A stretch of 64,000 nucleotides of DNA, from assembly GCA_949592205.1 (NCBI GenBank), contig CATIUR010000001.1, forward strand, positions 46,393,001-46,457,000. The letters run 5' to 3'. The position numbers and the translations under genes were made by a program. The notes beneath the pieces were generated by a model, which saw nothing but the letters and a program-made list of their open reading frames with translations, did not search any database and was not told the origin of the DNA. Below are positions 24,519 to 35,231 of this stretch, piece by piece (the stretch's first letter is position 1; each line of letters opens with the position of its first letter). This DNA is from Helichrysum umbraculigerum (Eukaryota; Streptophyta; Magnoliopsida; Asterales; Asteraceae).

Positions 24519-27155
24519 TGTGACAACCGTAAAAATTAGGACTAGTTTTTAGTTCCTAATCATTTAGAAATACGTGTAATTAGTTCTATGTATTAGGCTA
24601 ATTGTATGTATCAATATATATTGTTGCATATATATATATATCAGTACGCGATTATATTTAATCGTGCATTTTTAATCGACCGAATTCCGATTTATCTATA
24701 CGGCGTTGGTGAAAACAAGTATTAAGTAATATAGAATTTTTATTTAATACAACTCATTATTTATTACACATTATTTCGATAATATTTCAAAAGTATTTCA
24801 TATTGTATAAATAACGTCTACGCGACCAAAAATACGTGAAACGCATGCAACAATCGAAATAAACTAAAGTTATATTTTATAACACATTAATAAGTATTTT
24901 GATAAAATACTTCAACTCAAAATATCTAAAGTTCATTCGTTATTCAAAAACATACGTATGATATATAACGTCTAAATTATACGTTTAAACGATCGGGTAA
25001 ACAAATACGGGTATAACATCAATAATTGGAGACAAAATGTAACCAAAAATTCACCCCCTTTGACCTTAAGAAAAATCAGGCCAAACATGATCCACATTTT
25101 GTGGATCATGCTTTTGACTAACACATACCTACATACATTATTGCATCAATTTGTTCCTTCACTCTTTCACCACCTCTCTCTCCCTAACTCGTCTCTCTCT
25201 CTCTCTCTCTAAACAACCAAAACCGCCACCTTAAACCACCAAGAACTACCATCAAAACACCTCCATTTGCAAAACGGCTAGGAGCTAAACGAGCACCACG
25301 CGATCCTCTACGACCCTATCTTTTCGGTTTTCAAAACCGACACTTGTAAGTTAACGACACCTTAAAACTACTTCAATACATTTATTTACTTGTTTTGTAG
25401 CTCATCAAACTATAAAATGTCCAAATCAAAACTTGAAACTCGTTTTTACAAACTCAAAAATGGTAACAGTTTCTGTCTTCGTAAAAACAGCCCACAAAAA
25501 CGTCTATATCTTGAAAACTAGGAAGAACCAACTCTCGACATCTAAACGAAAAATGTTCACTAAGATACCAGCTACAACTTTCATTTTTGGCTCTCGGACC
25601 AGATCCTCACGGATCATGGTGAAAAACGTGAGTCTTTGGACTGAACTCATAATCGAACCCGATCCGACCACTCCTCATGTTTATTTTTGTTAAAAATAGT
25701 AAATGAGCTTATAAAATCTCCATAAAGTGCAGATTTACACTAGATTCTTAGGTGAATAAGTGTGATTTTTGGTTAGACTTGAATCGGTCTAGAAGTTGGT
25801 TAAATAGAGTGTTCATCGAGTTCAAAATCTAGAAACTATAACCTTCGGCAGAAACTATAACCTTCGGCAGAAACTATAACCTTCGGCAGAAACTATAACC
25901 TTCGGCAGAAACTATAAACTTCGGCAGAAACTATAACCTTCGGCAGAAACTATAACCTTCGGCAGAAACTATAACCTTCGGCAGAAACCTTAACCTTCGG
26001 TAGAAACTATTCGGCAGAAACCATAACTTTCGGCAGAAACCTATAACTAGCAGTTTTAACTATAACAATTTAAATACGATACAACAATCAAAGTATAATA
26101 ATAATAGTTGAGATTATTATTACCAAAAACTCACTAACGGGCCTTACACATCTTTCAAAAAAACTCAAATCTAATCAGTTAAACCAAATCATTTGGACAT
26201 TACTAGTTGGATGAACAACTAGCATAGATGATATGATAAGACATCTAATCATTTTAAAACCTTGCGCGTTTAATACGCCCGGCAGGTTTTAGTCGTTGGA
26301 GACGACATCATTACTCTTGAACAACATCATTATTGCGTGTTAGCAACTCATTAGGCTCAGGTGAGTCTCATAGCCCCTTTTTAAATATGTTTTCTCAGGG
26401 GTGTGATCCATTGCTTGTTTTGTTTTACAATATGAACGCAAGTACCATCAAATCAATTACTACATGAGTTATTTTCACTAATCATTTTAAAGCCCTCCAT
26501 CAGCATAGTTTGGTAATACTTAGTAGCGTGAATATTAGTATATGATATCATATAGGTTTGACCAGCCTCATCCGGGTTAGCACGCACTAACTAGTAAATC
26601 GGATGTATTAATATTTGTGTAGACGAGTGTTGATTAGGCACTCGTAGGAGGCACCTCGATCAGGATACCTTAAATGTGGACCTGACATCTCGAGTTAAGC
26701 TCAGACTATGTGCTCATGGCTGTATAACTTTTATTTTGCTTAATTGCATTTTAAATTCAATTATCATTAAATCTTGCGGTTCATACAAATATGTGTTGAC
26801 ATACAAACCTGTGAGCTCACCAGCGTTTCGCTGACCCATTTTAGCATGTATCACAGGTACTCAGCAGCAGTAGGTCTGCCACTCAAGATGCCCATTAGTT
26901 CGAGTCGCATTCATACATCAAGAGATTGTCATGCATTACTATATTTTGTATAATTTAGTTATGCCATAGAATCTCTATCATTTGGACTCAAGGGCTTTTG
27001 TAAACTATATTATAACGATGTAAAACCTTTATTTTATCAATGTTTTTGTAAACGACGCATGTAGTGGTCGTTCATTATGTAATCTGGTGCTTTGTATATT
27101 GATTAGTCGCGCCCCGAACCGACCCGCTTCCGCAACATAAATTGGGGGTGCGACA
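24519..27155 (+). repeat. 3' LTR of element D
   Basis: 2637 bp, near identical to the 5' LTR. The extra length is almost entirely four additional 19-bp units. Followed by the target copy CTATT. Confidence 0.94.
25833..26036 (+). repeat. 19-bp minisatellite in D's 3' LTR (8 copies)
   Basis: Same unit as at 18010; eight copies, one with a C-to-A change (AACTTCGG), then the same decayed tail units. Confidence 0.92.
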
Positions 27156-27176
27156 CTATTTATAGGCAAAGATCAA

Positions 27177-27267
27177 CTTGGAGCCAAAGCAATGAGCCAT
27201 GGAGCCAAACTTGGAGCCAAAGTTGAAGCCATTCTTGGAGCCAAAGAAATAATGCTTGGAGCCAAAG
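27177..27267 (-). repeat. CTTGGAGCCAAAG array in A's LTR
   Basis: Copies at 27177, 27210, 27234 and 27255, with a variant at 27199. Each is a near-palindrome (CTTGG..CCAAAG). The array lies between the TATA box and the CCGTATACGG array. The frame at 27192-27473 only reads through the repeat. Confidence 0.8.
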
Positions 27268-27354
27268 GAGAAATACGTATAAACATCAAAGCGCATCGTA
27301 CAAGTGAACCAAGCATGAAGGGGGATGACCGGATGGACCTAAGCCTTTCCAAAA

Positions 27355-27445
27355 CAGCATATGGGGTTAGAAGGGCCGTATATGGCCTTAAAAGGCCGTA
27401 TACGGTCATGTGGGGCCGTATATGGCTTGCCAAGGCCGTATACGG
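27355..27445 (-). promoter_or_regulatory. CCGTATACGG palindrome array, element A LTR
   Basis: Copies start at 27376, 27396, 27416 and 27436, exactly 20 bp apart, plus an 8/10 match at 27355. They alternate CCGTATATGG and CCGTATACGG. The array is about 190-280 bp upstream of A's TATA box. Inference: binding sites for a dimeric regulator. Confidence 0.7.
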
Positions 27446-29190
27446 GGTGTTTCGGCTTTCCTTCGTTGCTTAAAACGCCCGTATCTCCTTCGTTACATGT
27501 CCGTTTGACGAGATTCTTGCGCTTACGGTTTTGTAATTCCGTTACGCTTCTAATGGTACCAATTTCACAGAAATTGGATGAGTGTAGCTCAAGCATGTTT
27601 GGAATGACTTTTAACGATCTGTAGAAGCCGTATCTCTTCCGTTCTTCACCCAATTTGCATGATTCTTGATTCTACCGTCTCGTTTTTACCTATTGCAACA
27701 TATCATAAGGTTAGAATGTGCTTATCATAAGGTAAATGAGGGTGTGAGAATTGGTTGTTGTTTATTCGCTCTGTTTTGCTCGTTATTTGGACGTTTTAGT
27801 GATTTTTGTAGCAACGCCTATATTTGGAGCACTTTAGTGAATTTTAGTAAATAATGATTGTTTTGGAATGTTTTCACTAAAGATGTGTCCAAAAAGTGTG
27901 GAATATCGTACTTAAAAACATGACTTTTTGTGTCACATCACGTACACAGAGAAGAGAGTGTTAAAATTTTAGCACATTGCCATGAAGGGCCCGTTGGAGG
28001 ACATCAAGGAGCAAATTATACAGCTAAGAAGGTTTTTGATTCAGGATTTTATTGGCCAACTATTTTCAATGATGCTCATGAGTTTGTTAGAAATTGTGAT
28101 GCATGTCAACGATCAGGAAATATCTCCAAGCGAGATGAAATGCCGCAAACATGGATTCAGGCGTGTGAAATTTTCGATGTATGGCTATTGATTTTATGGG
28201 ACCATTTCCACCAAACTGAGGAAATATTTATATTTTGGTAGCAGTAGATTATGTTTCTAAATGGGTTGAGGAAAAGGATTTGCCCACTTATGATGCTAGG
28301 GTTGTTGTTAAATTTTTGAAGCAATTATTTTCAAGGTTTAGAATTCCTAAAACACTAATCGGTGATCGAGGTACCCATTTTTGTAATGTTCAACTTGTAA
28401 AAGTTTTAAAAAGATACGGAGTGAATCATCGGTTTACAACACCGTATCATCCCCAGACTAGTGGTCAAGTTGAAGTTACTAATCTTGGTATAAAACGTAT
28501 TTTGGAACGTTTTATGGGTGTTAATCGTAAGGATTGGTCTGATAAGTTGGATGATGCATTATGGGCTTTCAGAACAGCGTTCAAGACTCCAATTAGACGT
28601 ACACCATTTCGTCTAATTTATGGCAAGGCTTGTGTCGCACCCCCAAATTCGTTAATTACGGTTTATCATAATGTTTTGCCGAAGCATTAGATTGAGTGGG
28701 GGCGCCGACGTATACATTGTACATACATATATATCAGAGCATATGGATATCGCAAAACAGTAAATTAAGATGCCATAAGTAATAGTTACAAAGTTTACGA
28801 TTCATCGAATCGTATAAGTATAAAAGTAGTTAAGTTTTACAAAAGTGGATTTCGTAAATATGACTAAAAACAGATTAGTTATACAAAAGAAATCCATATG
28901 TTTCAAAAAGTTGGCATCCTAAAAGCTTCGCGGGTTGCCTAGATTCCATGTGTGCAGGCGGTCTTACGTGCAGCTAATTCCCTGAAAAATATAGTAAAAA
29001 GTCAACAACGAGGTTGAGTGAATTCACAGGTTTTATAATCACAATTGTTAAACCAAGTTCAAGTAAGTTTGTTGACCTAAAAGTCGAATAGCTTTGTTTG
29101 GAATGTTATCCAAATGTAAGAGTGGTAGGATGTTACCCAAAATATAGTTGTAGTGGGATGTTACCCAAATCATGTGTTTAAAAATATGTT

Positions 29191-29333
29191 GCTGGTCGTT
29201 CTCCAGCGGTTTTCAAGTTTGTGCCGGTCTCCGGCAAGTTACCAAATTGTACAGGTCGTTCTCCGGTAAGATACCAAGTTAGTGTCGGTCGTTCTCCGAC
29301 AAGATACACAATAAGTACCGGTCATTCTCCGGT
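29191..29333 (-). repeat. Array of five covarying hairpins in F
   Basis: Units at 29191, 29223, 29251, 29284 and 29317, 28-33 bp apart. Stems: GCTGG/CCAGC, GCCGG/CCGGC, ACAGG/CCGGT (one mismatch), GTCGG/CCGAC and ACCGG/CCGGT, around loops like TCGTTCT. Both arms change together. Confidence 0.78.
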
Positions 29334-29814
29334 AAGATACACAGTTAGTTTTTACATGTTGGCAATAGTATTGGTAATGAAACACCATTTCATAAACGGT
29401 AGTTGTAATAGTATGACCGCAGTCATAAACAATTTTGTATAAAAGCACTAAAAGCAATTATATAAGAGTTTGCACCTATAGCAAAAGAGTTTGACTATGT
29501 TTTTCACCACATGTTAAAAGCAGTAAAATGGTAGAAAGTGGGGCTATGAACTCACCTCCTGAGCTAAGTAGTGAGAGCTAGCAAAGCATATATCAAAGTA
29601 AAGTTCCTAACGTCCTAAACGTATAAGGTAGTAATATAAGTAGATGTCTCGCAAGACCGTCTAGGCTAGTTGTCTACACAACTAGTTATGTCCAAGGTTT
29701 GTTTACTCGTTTGTTTTAGAAAACATGTTTGGCCCATTGGTGACGGTTGTAATAATAATTTCAAAGTATTGTTATTTTGTCCGAATTGTTGTATACTTGG
29801 ATGACGGGGGTCCG

Positions 29815-29884
29815 GGGGCAGTGCCCCTGGTAGCGGGGTCCAAGGGGTGGCAACCCCTAGCGGGGTCCAAGGGGCAGAGCCCCT
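29815..29884 (-). repeat. GC-rich array of three hairpins in F
   Basis: GGGGCAGTGCCCC, AGGGGTGGCAACCCCT and AGGGGCAGAGCCCCT, separated by AGCGGGGTCCA-type spacers, about 28 bp apart. Confidence 0.75.
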
Positions 29885-31418
29885 GGCTGGGGTCGAGCTG
29901 CCAGGTTAGCTTGGAAAATTTTTATTTCTACTACATTGCTTAGGTCTCGACTCGCAGGACAGGTCGGTTCACAGGTCAGGTCAATTTGCAGGTTGACTTC
30001 ACGAGTCAAAGTTTCGGTTCACTTCGCAAGACGAACTGTGAACTGGGATCTCAGTTCGCAGGACGAACTGATCGTATTTTTAACTTTAAAAACGCATTTT
30101 AAGTCGGTGTTTGGACATAATTTCGTTGTGTAAACGTTCTAGCACTTAAATATAAGCTTTGTAAGTATTTTAAAAGAGTTATAACATTTTCTTTCCTCGA
30201 AATTAAAAATGAAAAAGATGGAGATGAAGCTCGTGATGTCGTGATCGTTTCTTCATGAAGTAGCTTAGTGATTCGATGTGTTTTTGATGACGAAATTCGT
30301 GATCTTTGGGGCTATTTTAGGTTCGCAAAAAAGAGAGAAAAAGAGAGGGTTTTGAGTTGGTGAGGTTGAGAGAAAATGGAAGAAGAAGGTGAGGGGGTGA
30401 GGGTTTTGGTGAGGCCGGTTGGGTGGGGTCCACCAGAGTGTGGGCTTCACCCATTTTCGTTCCCGAATGTTTTATCCAGTGTCCCGCTCGTTTAACAGCT
30501 CGTTTTTATAATTTGTTCTATCATATAAACGTAAGTTTTCTGTGTCGATTTATAGTGAAGTATTTATTAAAAATACTTAGAAATAAATAAATAATATGTA
30601 AAGTGTTTCGTCGGGTTTCGTTTAATAGTCGATATTATTTGTTCGTTTATTTCGCGTTCCGTTACGTTTTCGTCAAAATGTATTACATAACGTATATTGT
30701 TTCAATAATATAAGGTAGAAAATGTTTGTTTGGGTAAATATCCTCGTTATTTATAAAAGTGGTCACCAACGTCCAAAGTTAAATGTGTCAGACTCGATCC
30801 AATAGTTTCGCGCGTAATTATAAACAACTACGAAAATATACCTCACGTATAAAATAGTTAGGCTTTGCTAGACTTATCTCATAAAAGTAGTATGAATTCA
30901 CTTAGTAGGGAATTAGCCAAAGACATGTATGTGTTTAGTGTACGTAATTACGTTTAAATTTGTGGGGTGTCACAGCTTGTCATTTACCTGTTGAGTTAGA
31001 ACATAGAGTTTATTGGGCTTTAAGAGCTTGTAATTTGGATATGGATGAAGCAGGAGAGAATAGGTTTTTGCAGCTTTATGAATTAGATGAGTTAAGATGA
31101 AATGCGTATGAAAGTTCCAGATTTTATAAGGGAAGAACAAAGCGTTGGCACAATGCTCGACTTAATAATAGAAGGGAATTTGTTGAAGGGGACCGTGTGC
31201 TTTTATATAATTCACGTTTACGTTTGTTTCCGGGAAAATTGAAGTCCAGGTGGACAGGCCCTTTTATCATTCAAAAGGTTTATCCATATGGTAGTGTTGA
31301 TTTGTTGCATCCCGAAGGCGGAATTTTTAAAGTTAATTGTCATCGATTGAAGAAATACCATGAAGCTGCTAACGTTCAAAAGGAGGACGATGGTTTCGAC
31401 CACCATTTAAAAAAATAA

Positions 31419-32214
31419 GAAAATTCGAATATCAAGTCGAGCTTAACGACTTATGGATTTATTAACCAAAAGCGTTTCTCGGGAGACAACCCGTGTTTTA
31501 TGTTTTATAAGTTATGTTTTCTGTTTTCTTTTTGCAGGTTTGAACTTTGTAGGTGTGTTCACTGGAAACCCTCACGAGACTATAACTCATCCACTCGGGA
31601 TACCGAAGGGTTTAAAGGCTTATTGCATATGCTAAATCCAATCGTGATTGCCTACGAAAGTGTGCTATGTTGTAGATTTTATTAAAGGATTGAAAGACAA
31701 CCAATTTATGATGAACTAGCTGAAGATAATTGCTTCATAGTCAGGAGAGTTTTTCGTTCTAATTTCTTTTCTTGCTTTTTCTCACTTTATTTTATATTGT
31801 TTTTGTACAATAGAGACATTGTACAACTTAAGTGTGGGGAAGGGGTTAGTTGAAAAGAAATTTTCTTTAATATTTTTATCAAATTTAAAATTTTTATGTT
31901 AATAACTAGGTATTTATTAGTTAGAATACTTTAGTTAAAAGTTTTGTTTTATATTTAAAAAATTTTAGACTTTAGTATGGATTAACTGTTTTGTACATAT
32001 AATGTTAAGAAATGTAATAATAAGTAATATATAGTTACATGATATGATGTACTAATAGGCAATCTATATGAGGATTACTGAATTTTAATAAACTAATATA
32101 ATTAATTGTATATTATTTTATGGTACATATTATGATGTATGACATAAAAAGTCTTAATTCTTAAATTTATCATGCGAATTTTATATTTTGATGTTTATAT
32201 GAAACCATTTAGGG
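31419..32214 (+). other. Element E 3' untranslated region, first part
   Basis: Starts with the Athila 3' motif (31436-31493: stem GTCG/CGAC, AAGCGTTTCTCGGGAGACA, ACCCG), then a purine-rich TTAAGTGTGGGGAAGGGG near 31827, then AT-rich sequence to the MITE. No ORF supported. Confidence 0.7.
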
Positions 32215-32565
32215 TAGACGTGAACAAACCGGGTATTTTCCACAACCCGACCCGACCCATTACCCAAACCGGGTTTTGGTCAACAAAATGAAAACTGGGT
32301 TGTTGACCTACCCGACCCGAACCGGGTTTTGACCCATTTCAACCGGTTTTTTACCGGGTTTTACCGGATTTTTTACCGGGTTTTCCAACCCGACCCGATT
32401 TCAACCCGGTCCCAACCCGATTTTGAAATCCAAAACCCTAAACCGGTTCCCTACCCGCCGGGTAGTGAAAAAACCCGAACCTGGGTTATACCCGGTTCCT
32501 ACCGGGTCGGTTTTCCGGGTTTGGGCCGGGTCGGTTTTCCAAACCGGTTTACTTGTTCACGCCTA
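32215..32565. mobile_element. hAT-like MITE 1, built of ACCCGACCCG / ACCGGGTTTT repeats
   Basis: 351 bp. Terminal inverted repeats TAGACGTGAACAA / TTGTTCACGCCTA (one mismatch in this core). 8-bp target duplication ATTTAGGG (32207-32214) and ATTTGGGG (32566-32573), one mismatch. The interior is a degenerate array of ACCCG and CCGGGTTTT in both orientations, so the element can fold back along much of its length. No coding capacity; the 104-aa frame at 32329-32643 is repeat. Confidence 0.82.
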
Positions 32566-32663
32566 ATTTGGGGGTTTACTAATTGTTTCCTCTGTTGTAC
32601 GAAAGTACAGACCTGGTCTCATATTAGTATTCTTAAATTATAAGCAAAAAGAGATATAAAGTC

Positions 32664-35231
32664 TGACGCGCCACCAACCGTCACGCGTCGTCAACGCGAC
32701 CGTATGGCAGCACGTCGGTGTGGAAGTTTTAAAATTTATATTTTGCTGGGGACCTAAGTTCTACTAGAGCTGTATAGCTGAAGTATGACCTAGGGTCGTT
32801 CTGAAGAGTTAACCGTATTGTGAAACGACTTGTCTGGACGAAAGTTCAAATTAGCGATGGTTTGAAAATAGTTTTGAGTGGGGGTTTTATACTTAGGTCC
32901 GTAATAAAAATTAACAACTAATTAAAGCAGTAAATAAAAACAGTAGGCTGAATCAGTATAGGGGACTTGTGTTTGTTATGACTTCGTTAGCCTTTACGTG
33001 GGGTGATGCTGTATTGGGTTTTTATATTTGAAAACGTCTTTTAAGATTTGTGTCTTGCGTTCACGTAGATACCTTGTGGTGTAAACACTAGTACCCTACT
33101 GATCAGATAAACCAACCAGTATGTCACTGAGTACTAGGCTGTCAAGATTCTGATCAGATCGGACTGTCTTGAAACCCCCCTCACCGTCTCTTATGATGAG
33201 ACCAAGTGACCCTCCAGATGGGGTGCAGGAATAAGGCGACAGTTCGCAATTTATCCACTGATCTTTCTTAACACGGACAAAGATATCTAAGCTAGGCGAG
33301 GCATTTAAGATTTAAGACAGGTGGTGACTGATTAACATATACATTAATGGTTGTGATTGAGTTCAGAGATATTCGGCTGTGATACAGTCTTCAACCAACA
33401 GAGCTTTTCACAGTTACATAGTGTATTCACTCGTATTACGGTCTTTCCTGGATCACAGACTTAGCCAGGATGTAACACAGTATACAGCCTTCGACCTTTC
33501 CATAGTTTGTACGTGTTTGTATTCCACCATAGGTGTTTCCAACGTTAAACCGGATACTCAGTCGTATTACGGCTTTAACTGGGCTACATACTTTACAGCC
33601 ATCTGAACTCAATATATCTAAGCTTGTATTACAGTAAACCATCTATGATAGCTAAACAACCCGTTCACTTTATAATCCCAAACCAATAAATCCCTGATTG
33701 ATTCACAGTGTACTATACGATAGGTAGACAGTATTTCCATTGCTTCAAAATCAGACCATGTTATTTTCAGAAAACATAGATAGGTAGTGACCGTTTGACT
33801 AAGGGTCGCGAGTCCTTGACATAAAGGTTCTAACCACGTTTATTGGAGGAAAGGCGTTAGTTTAGTTTAAAATCATAAATGTATAGTTAACATTGCACCG
33901 GTTTTCAATATTTAACAATTGGGATCATTATTCCACAACGGATTGTGCCCACGACTTTCATAGCTTCGACGTTCCATACTACACACATTCGTGATGTTTC
34001 CGGCGCTATACAAATGAAAGCCGTATAACGTTACCTCCGTTGTTTCATAACGATGTTATCCCAATTGTATCTAAAGTAGCATCACCCAAAGTATTAACAA
34101 GCTAACTATATCATAACAAACACAATAGCTAATCTACTCACTAATCATGGCAATGTATCCTAAATCAAACATAATAATAGCATGCAATATTATGAAAGAT
34201 AAGGATAGAAATAACCGAAAGTAATGCGTAGATTGAATAGCAGTTGAAAGGTTACACGGACAGAGCTCCGAAATATCTTGAGCAATATTACAAAGGAGAT
34301 CCTCCAAGAGTTCCAACTCTATTACAAAAGCTACCCTACTAATCCTCCTCTAACTCCTAAGAGTAGTGCTAGAGAGAGGACGCTAATTTCCTACTAATTC
34401 TCCTCTAACTCCTAAGAGTAGTGCTAGAGAGAGAATGATAACCTAATTCTAGAGAGAGAATGAGAATGAGATGAGAGGTGTGAGGTGTGGTGTGTTTGAA
34501 ATGAATGAGGAGGCTTGGTATTTATAGGAGAATGAGGTGAAGCTTGGTACAAGTCACAAAGCATGAAGAACAAGCACCAAAGCGCATACGGGGGGTACTG
34601 GACCAAGGGGGTCAAACGGCACCTTCCAAGCACAAAGGCCCCGTATACGGCACCCTTAGGGCCGTATACGGTACCCTAGGGGCCGTATACGGTAGGGTAG
34701 TGCCCAGGGGGGGGGGGGGGGTTGGTGCTTGGTTTGGCCTCCGCTTGTTTCTCGGTTGCTTGGTTCGTCTGTATCTTCTTCGTTTGGGCTCCGATTTGCT
34801 TGATTCTTGCGCCGTTGGCTTTGTTTTTCCGTTACGCTTCTAATGACACTGAGTTTGCCAAATTTGGAAGTGTTTAACTTTTGCGTGTTCCGGATGACGA
34901 TCAGCGAGCTTCTAGACTTGTATCTTCTTCGTCTTTCGTCCGTTTCTTCCGATTCTTTCACCTCCGGTCTTGGATTTCCCTATGGAATCATAAAATGTGA
35001 ATTAAGATCTACTTCCATAAGTAAATTAATATGAGAATATTTAAGGTGACATTATTTGCCTCGTTTTACGTGATAAACGGATGTTTTTGGTAATTTTAAC
35101 AGCAACGCCCATAATTAGACCACTTTGGTGATTTTAAGTAAATAATTGATGTTTTAAGATGATTTCACCAAATATAAGTCCAGTAAGTGCAGAACAATGT
35201 GCCTAAAAACATGACTTTTTAGGTCACATCA
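32664..35231 (-). repeat. 3' LTR of element B
   Basis: 2568 bp, plus-strand ends TGACGCGCC and TCACATCA. TATA box (minus strand) at 34519-34526, CCGTATACGG copies at 34641, 34662 and 34683, a G15 run near 34707, and two CTCTAACTCCTAAGAG-type copies (34344-34378 and 34400-34434). Confidence 0.93.
34641..34692 (-). promoter_or_regulatory. CCGTATACGG palindrome array, element B LTR
   Basis: Three perfect copies starting at 34641, 34662 and 34683, exactly 21 bp apart, about 115 bp upstream of the TATA box. In the 5' LTR the copies are at 56210 (decayed to CCGTATACAG), 56231 and 56252. Confidence 0.75.

Larger units (their letters stand above)
16694..27155 (+). mobile_element. Element D: Tekay/Del-type Ty3-Gypsy chromovirus, near complete
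   Basis: 5' LTR 16694-19256, tRNA-iMet-type primer site, gag-pol 20063-24484, polypurine tract 24507-24518, 3' LTR 24519-27155. Target duplication CTATT is exact on both sides (16689-16693 and 27156-27160). The RNaseH-integrase order and C-terminal chromodomain-like tail mark it as a chromovirus. By eye the LTRs differ at roughly 15 bases plus repeat copy number, so the insertion is young. One TAG in pol is the only obvious coding lesion. Confidence 0.95.
9949..27940 (-). mobile_element. Element A: Athila-related non-autonomous LTR element (interrupted)
   Basis: Minus-strand element: 5' LTR at 14808-27940 (split by element D), primer site 14784-14801, internal region 10009-14807, and the first 60 bp of the 3' LTR at 9949-10008, where the SIRE element cuts in. 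The 60-bp fragment matches the far end of the 5' LTR (27880-27940) with one mismatch, which pairs the two. The internal region is only 4.8 kb and has one 450-aa ORF, with no protease, RT or integrase. The right flank starts CGTAC inside element E's integrase gene. The other flank lies left of the window. Related to elements B and C. Confidence 0.87.
14808..27940 (-). repeat. Element A 5' LTR, split by element D
   Basis: Plus-strand ends TGACGCGCG (14808) and TCACATCA (27940). Removing element D and one target copy leaves about 2.67 kb. From its minus-strand start it holds the CCGTATACGG array (27355-27445), a CTTGGAGCCAAAG array (27177-27267), a TATA box now bisected by D, two copies of a CTCTAACTCCTAAGAG-type segment (16526-16560 and 16593-16630), a segment near 16100-16260 shared with B, and degenerate ~60-bp tandem repeats at about 15660-15810. 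Confidence 0.85.
28633..30974 (-). mobile_element. Solo LTR F (Gypsy, Tekay-like ends)
   Basis: 2342 bp, plus-strand ends TGTCGCACCCCC and GGGGTGTCACA, matching in style the reversed ends of D's LTR. Exact target duplication GCTTG (28628-28632 and 30975-30979) inside E's integrase. No internal region, so it arose by LTR-LTR recombination. A minus-strand TATAAAAA lies at 30503-30510, followed by a CT-rich leader. It contains two hairpin arrays (29191-29333 and 29815-29884). The 61-aa frame at 30265-30450 is leader sequence. Confidence 0.9.
27941..31418 (+). pseudogene. Element E integrase, frameshifted and split by solo LTR F
   Basis: Pieces 27941-28632 and 30980-31418 form one integrase C-terminal half: zinc-binding segment ([12 protein letters not shown], later CDACQRSGN), core with IDFMGPFP (first Asp), IGDRGTHF (second Asp) and HPQTSGQVEVTN (Glu), then the C-terminal domain (GDRVLLYNSRL, FPGKLKSRWTGPF) and the end CHRLKKYHE. 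Lesions: a one-base loss near 28186 (after FDVW), TGA at 28217-28219, TGA after ELDELR near 31100, and insertion of F inside GKACHLP with GCTTG duplicated. The sequence is that of the Athila/Tat group, whose usual C-terminus is reached. Confidence 0.9.

Noticed and set aside
27192..27473. 93-aa ORF and its minus-strand counterpart
   Set aside because: Translation of two LTR repeat arrays; low-complexity peptide created by the repeats.
32329..32643. 104-aa ORF in MITE 1
   Set aside because: Peptide is dictated by ACCGGG/ACCCG repeats and crosses the MITE boundary.
34707..34721. G15 run as a G-quadruplex or regulatory element
   Set aside because: A single homopolymer whose length differs between the two LTRs (15 versus 12); slippage or sequencing error explains it.
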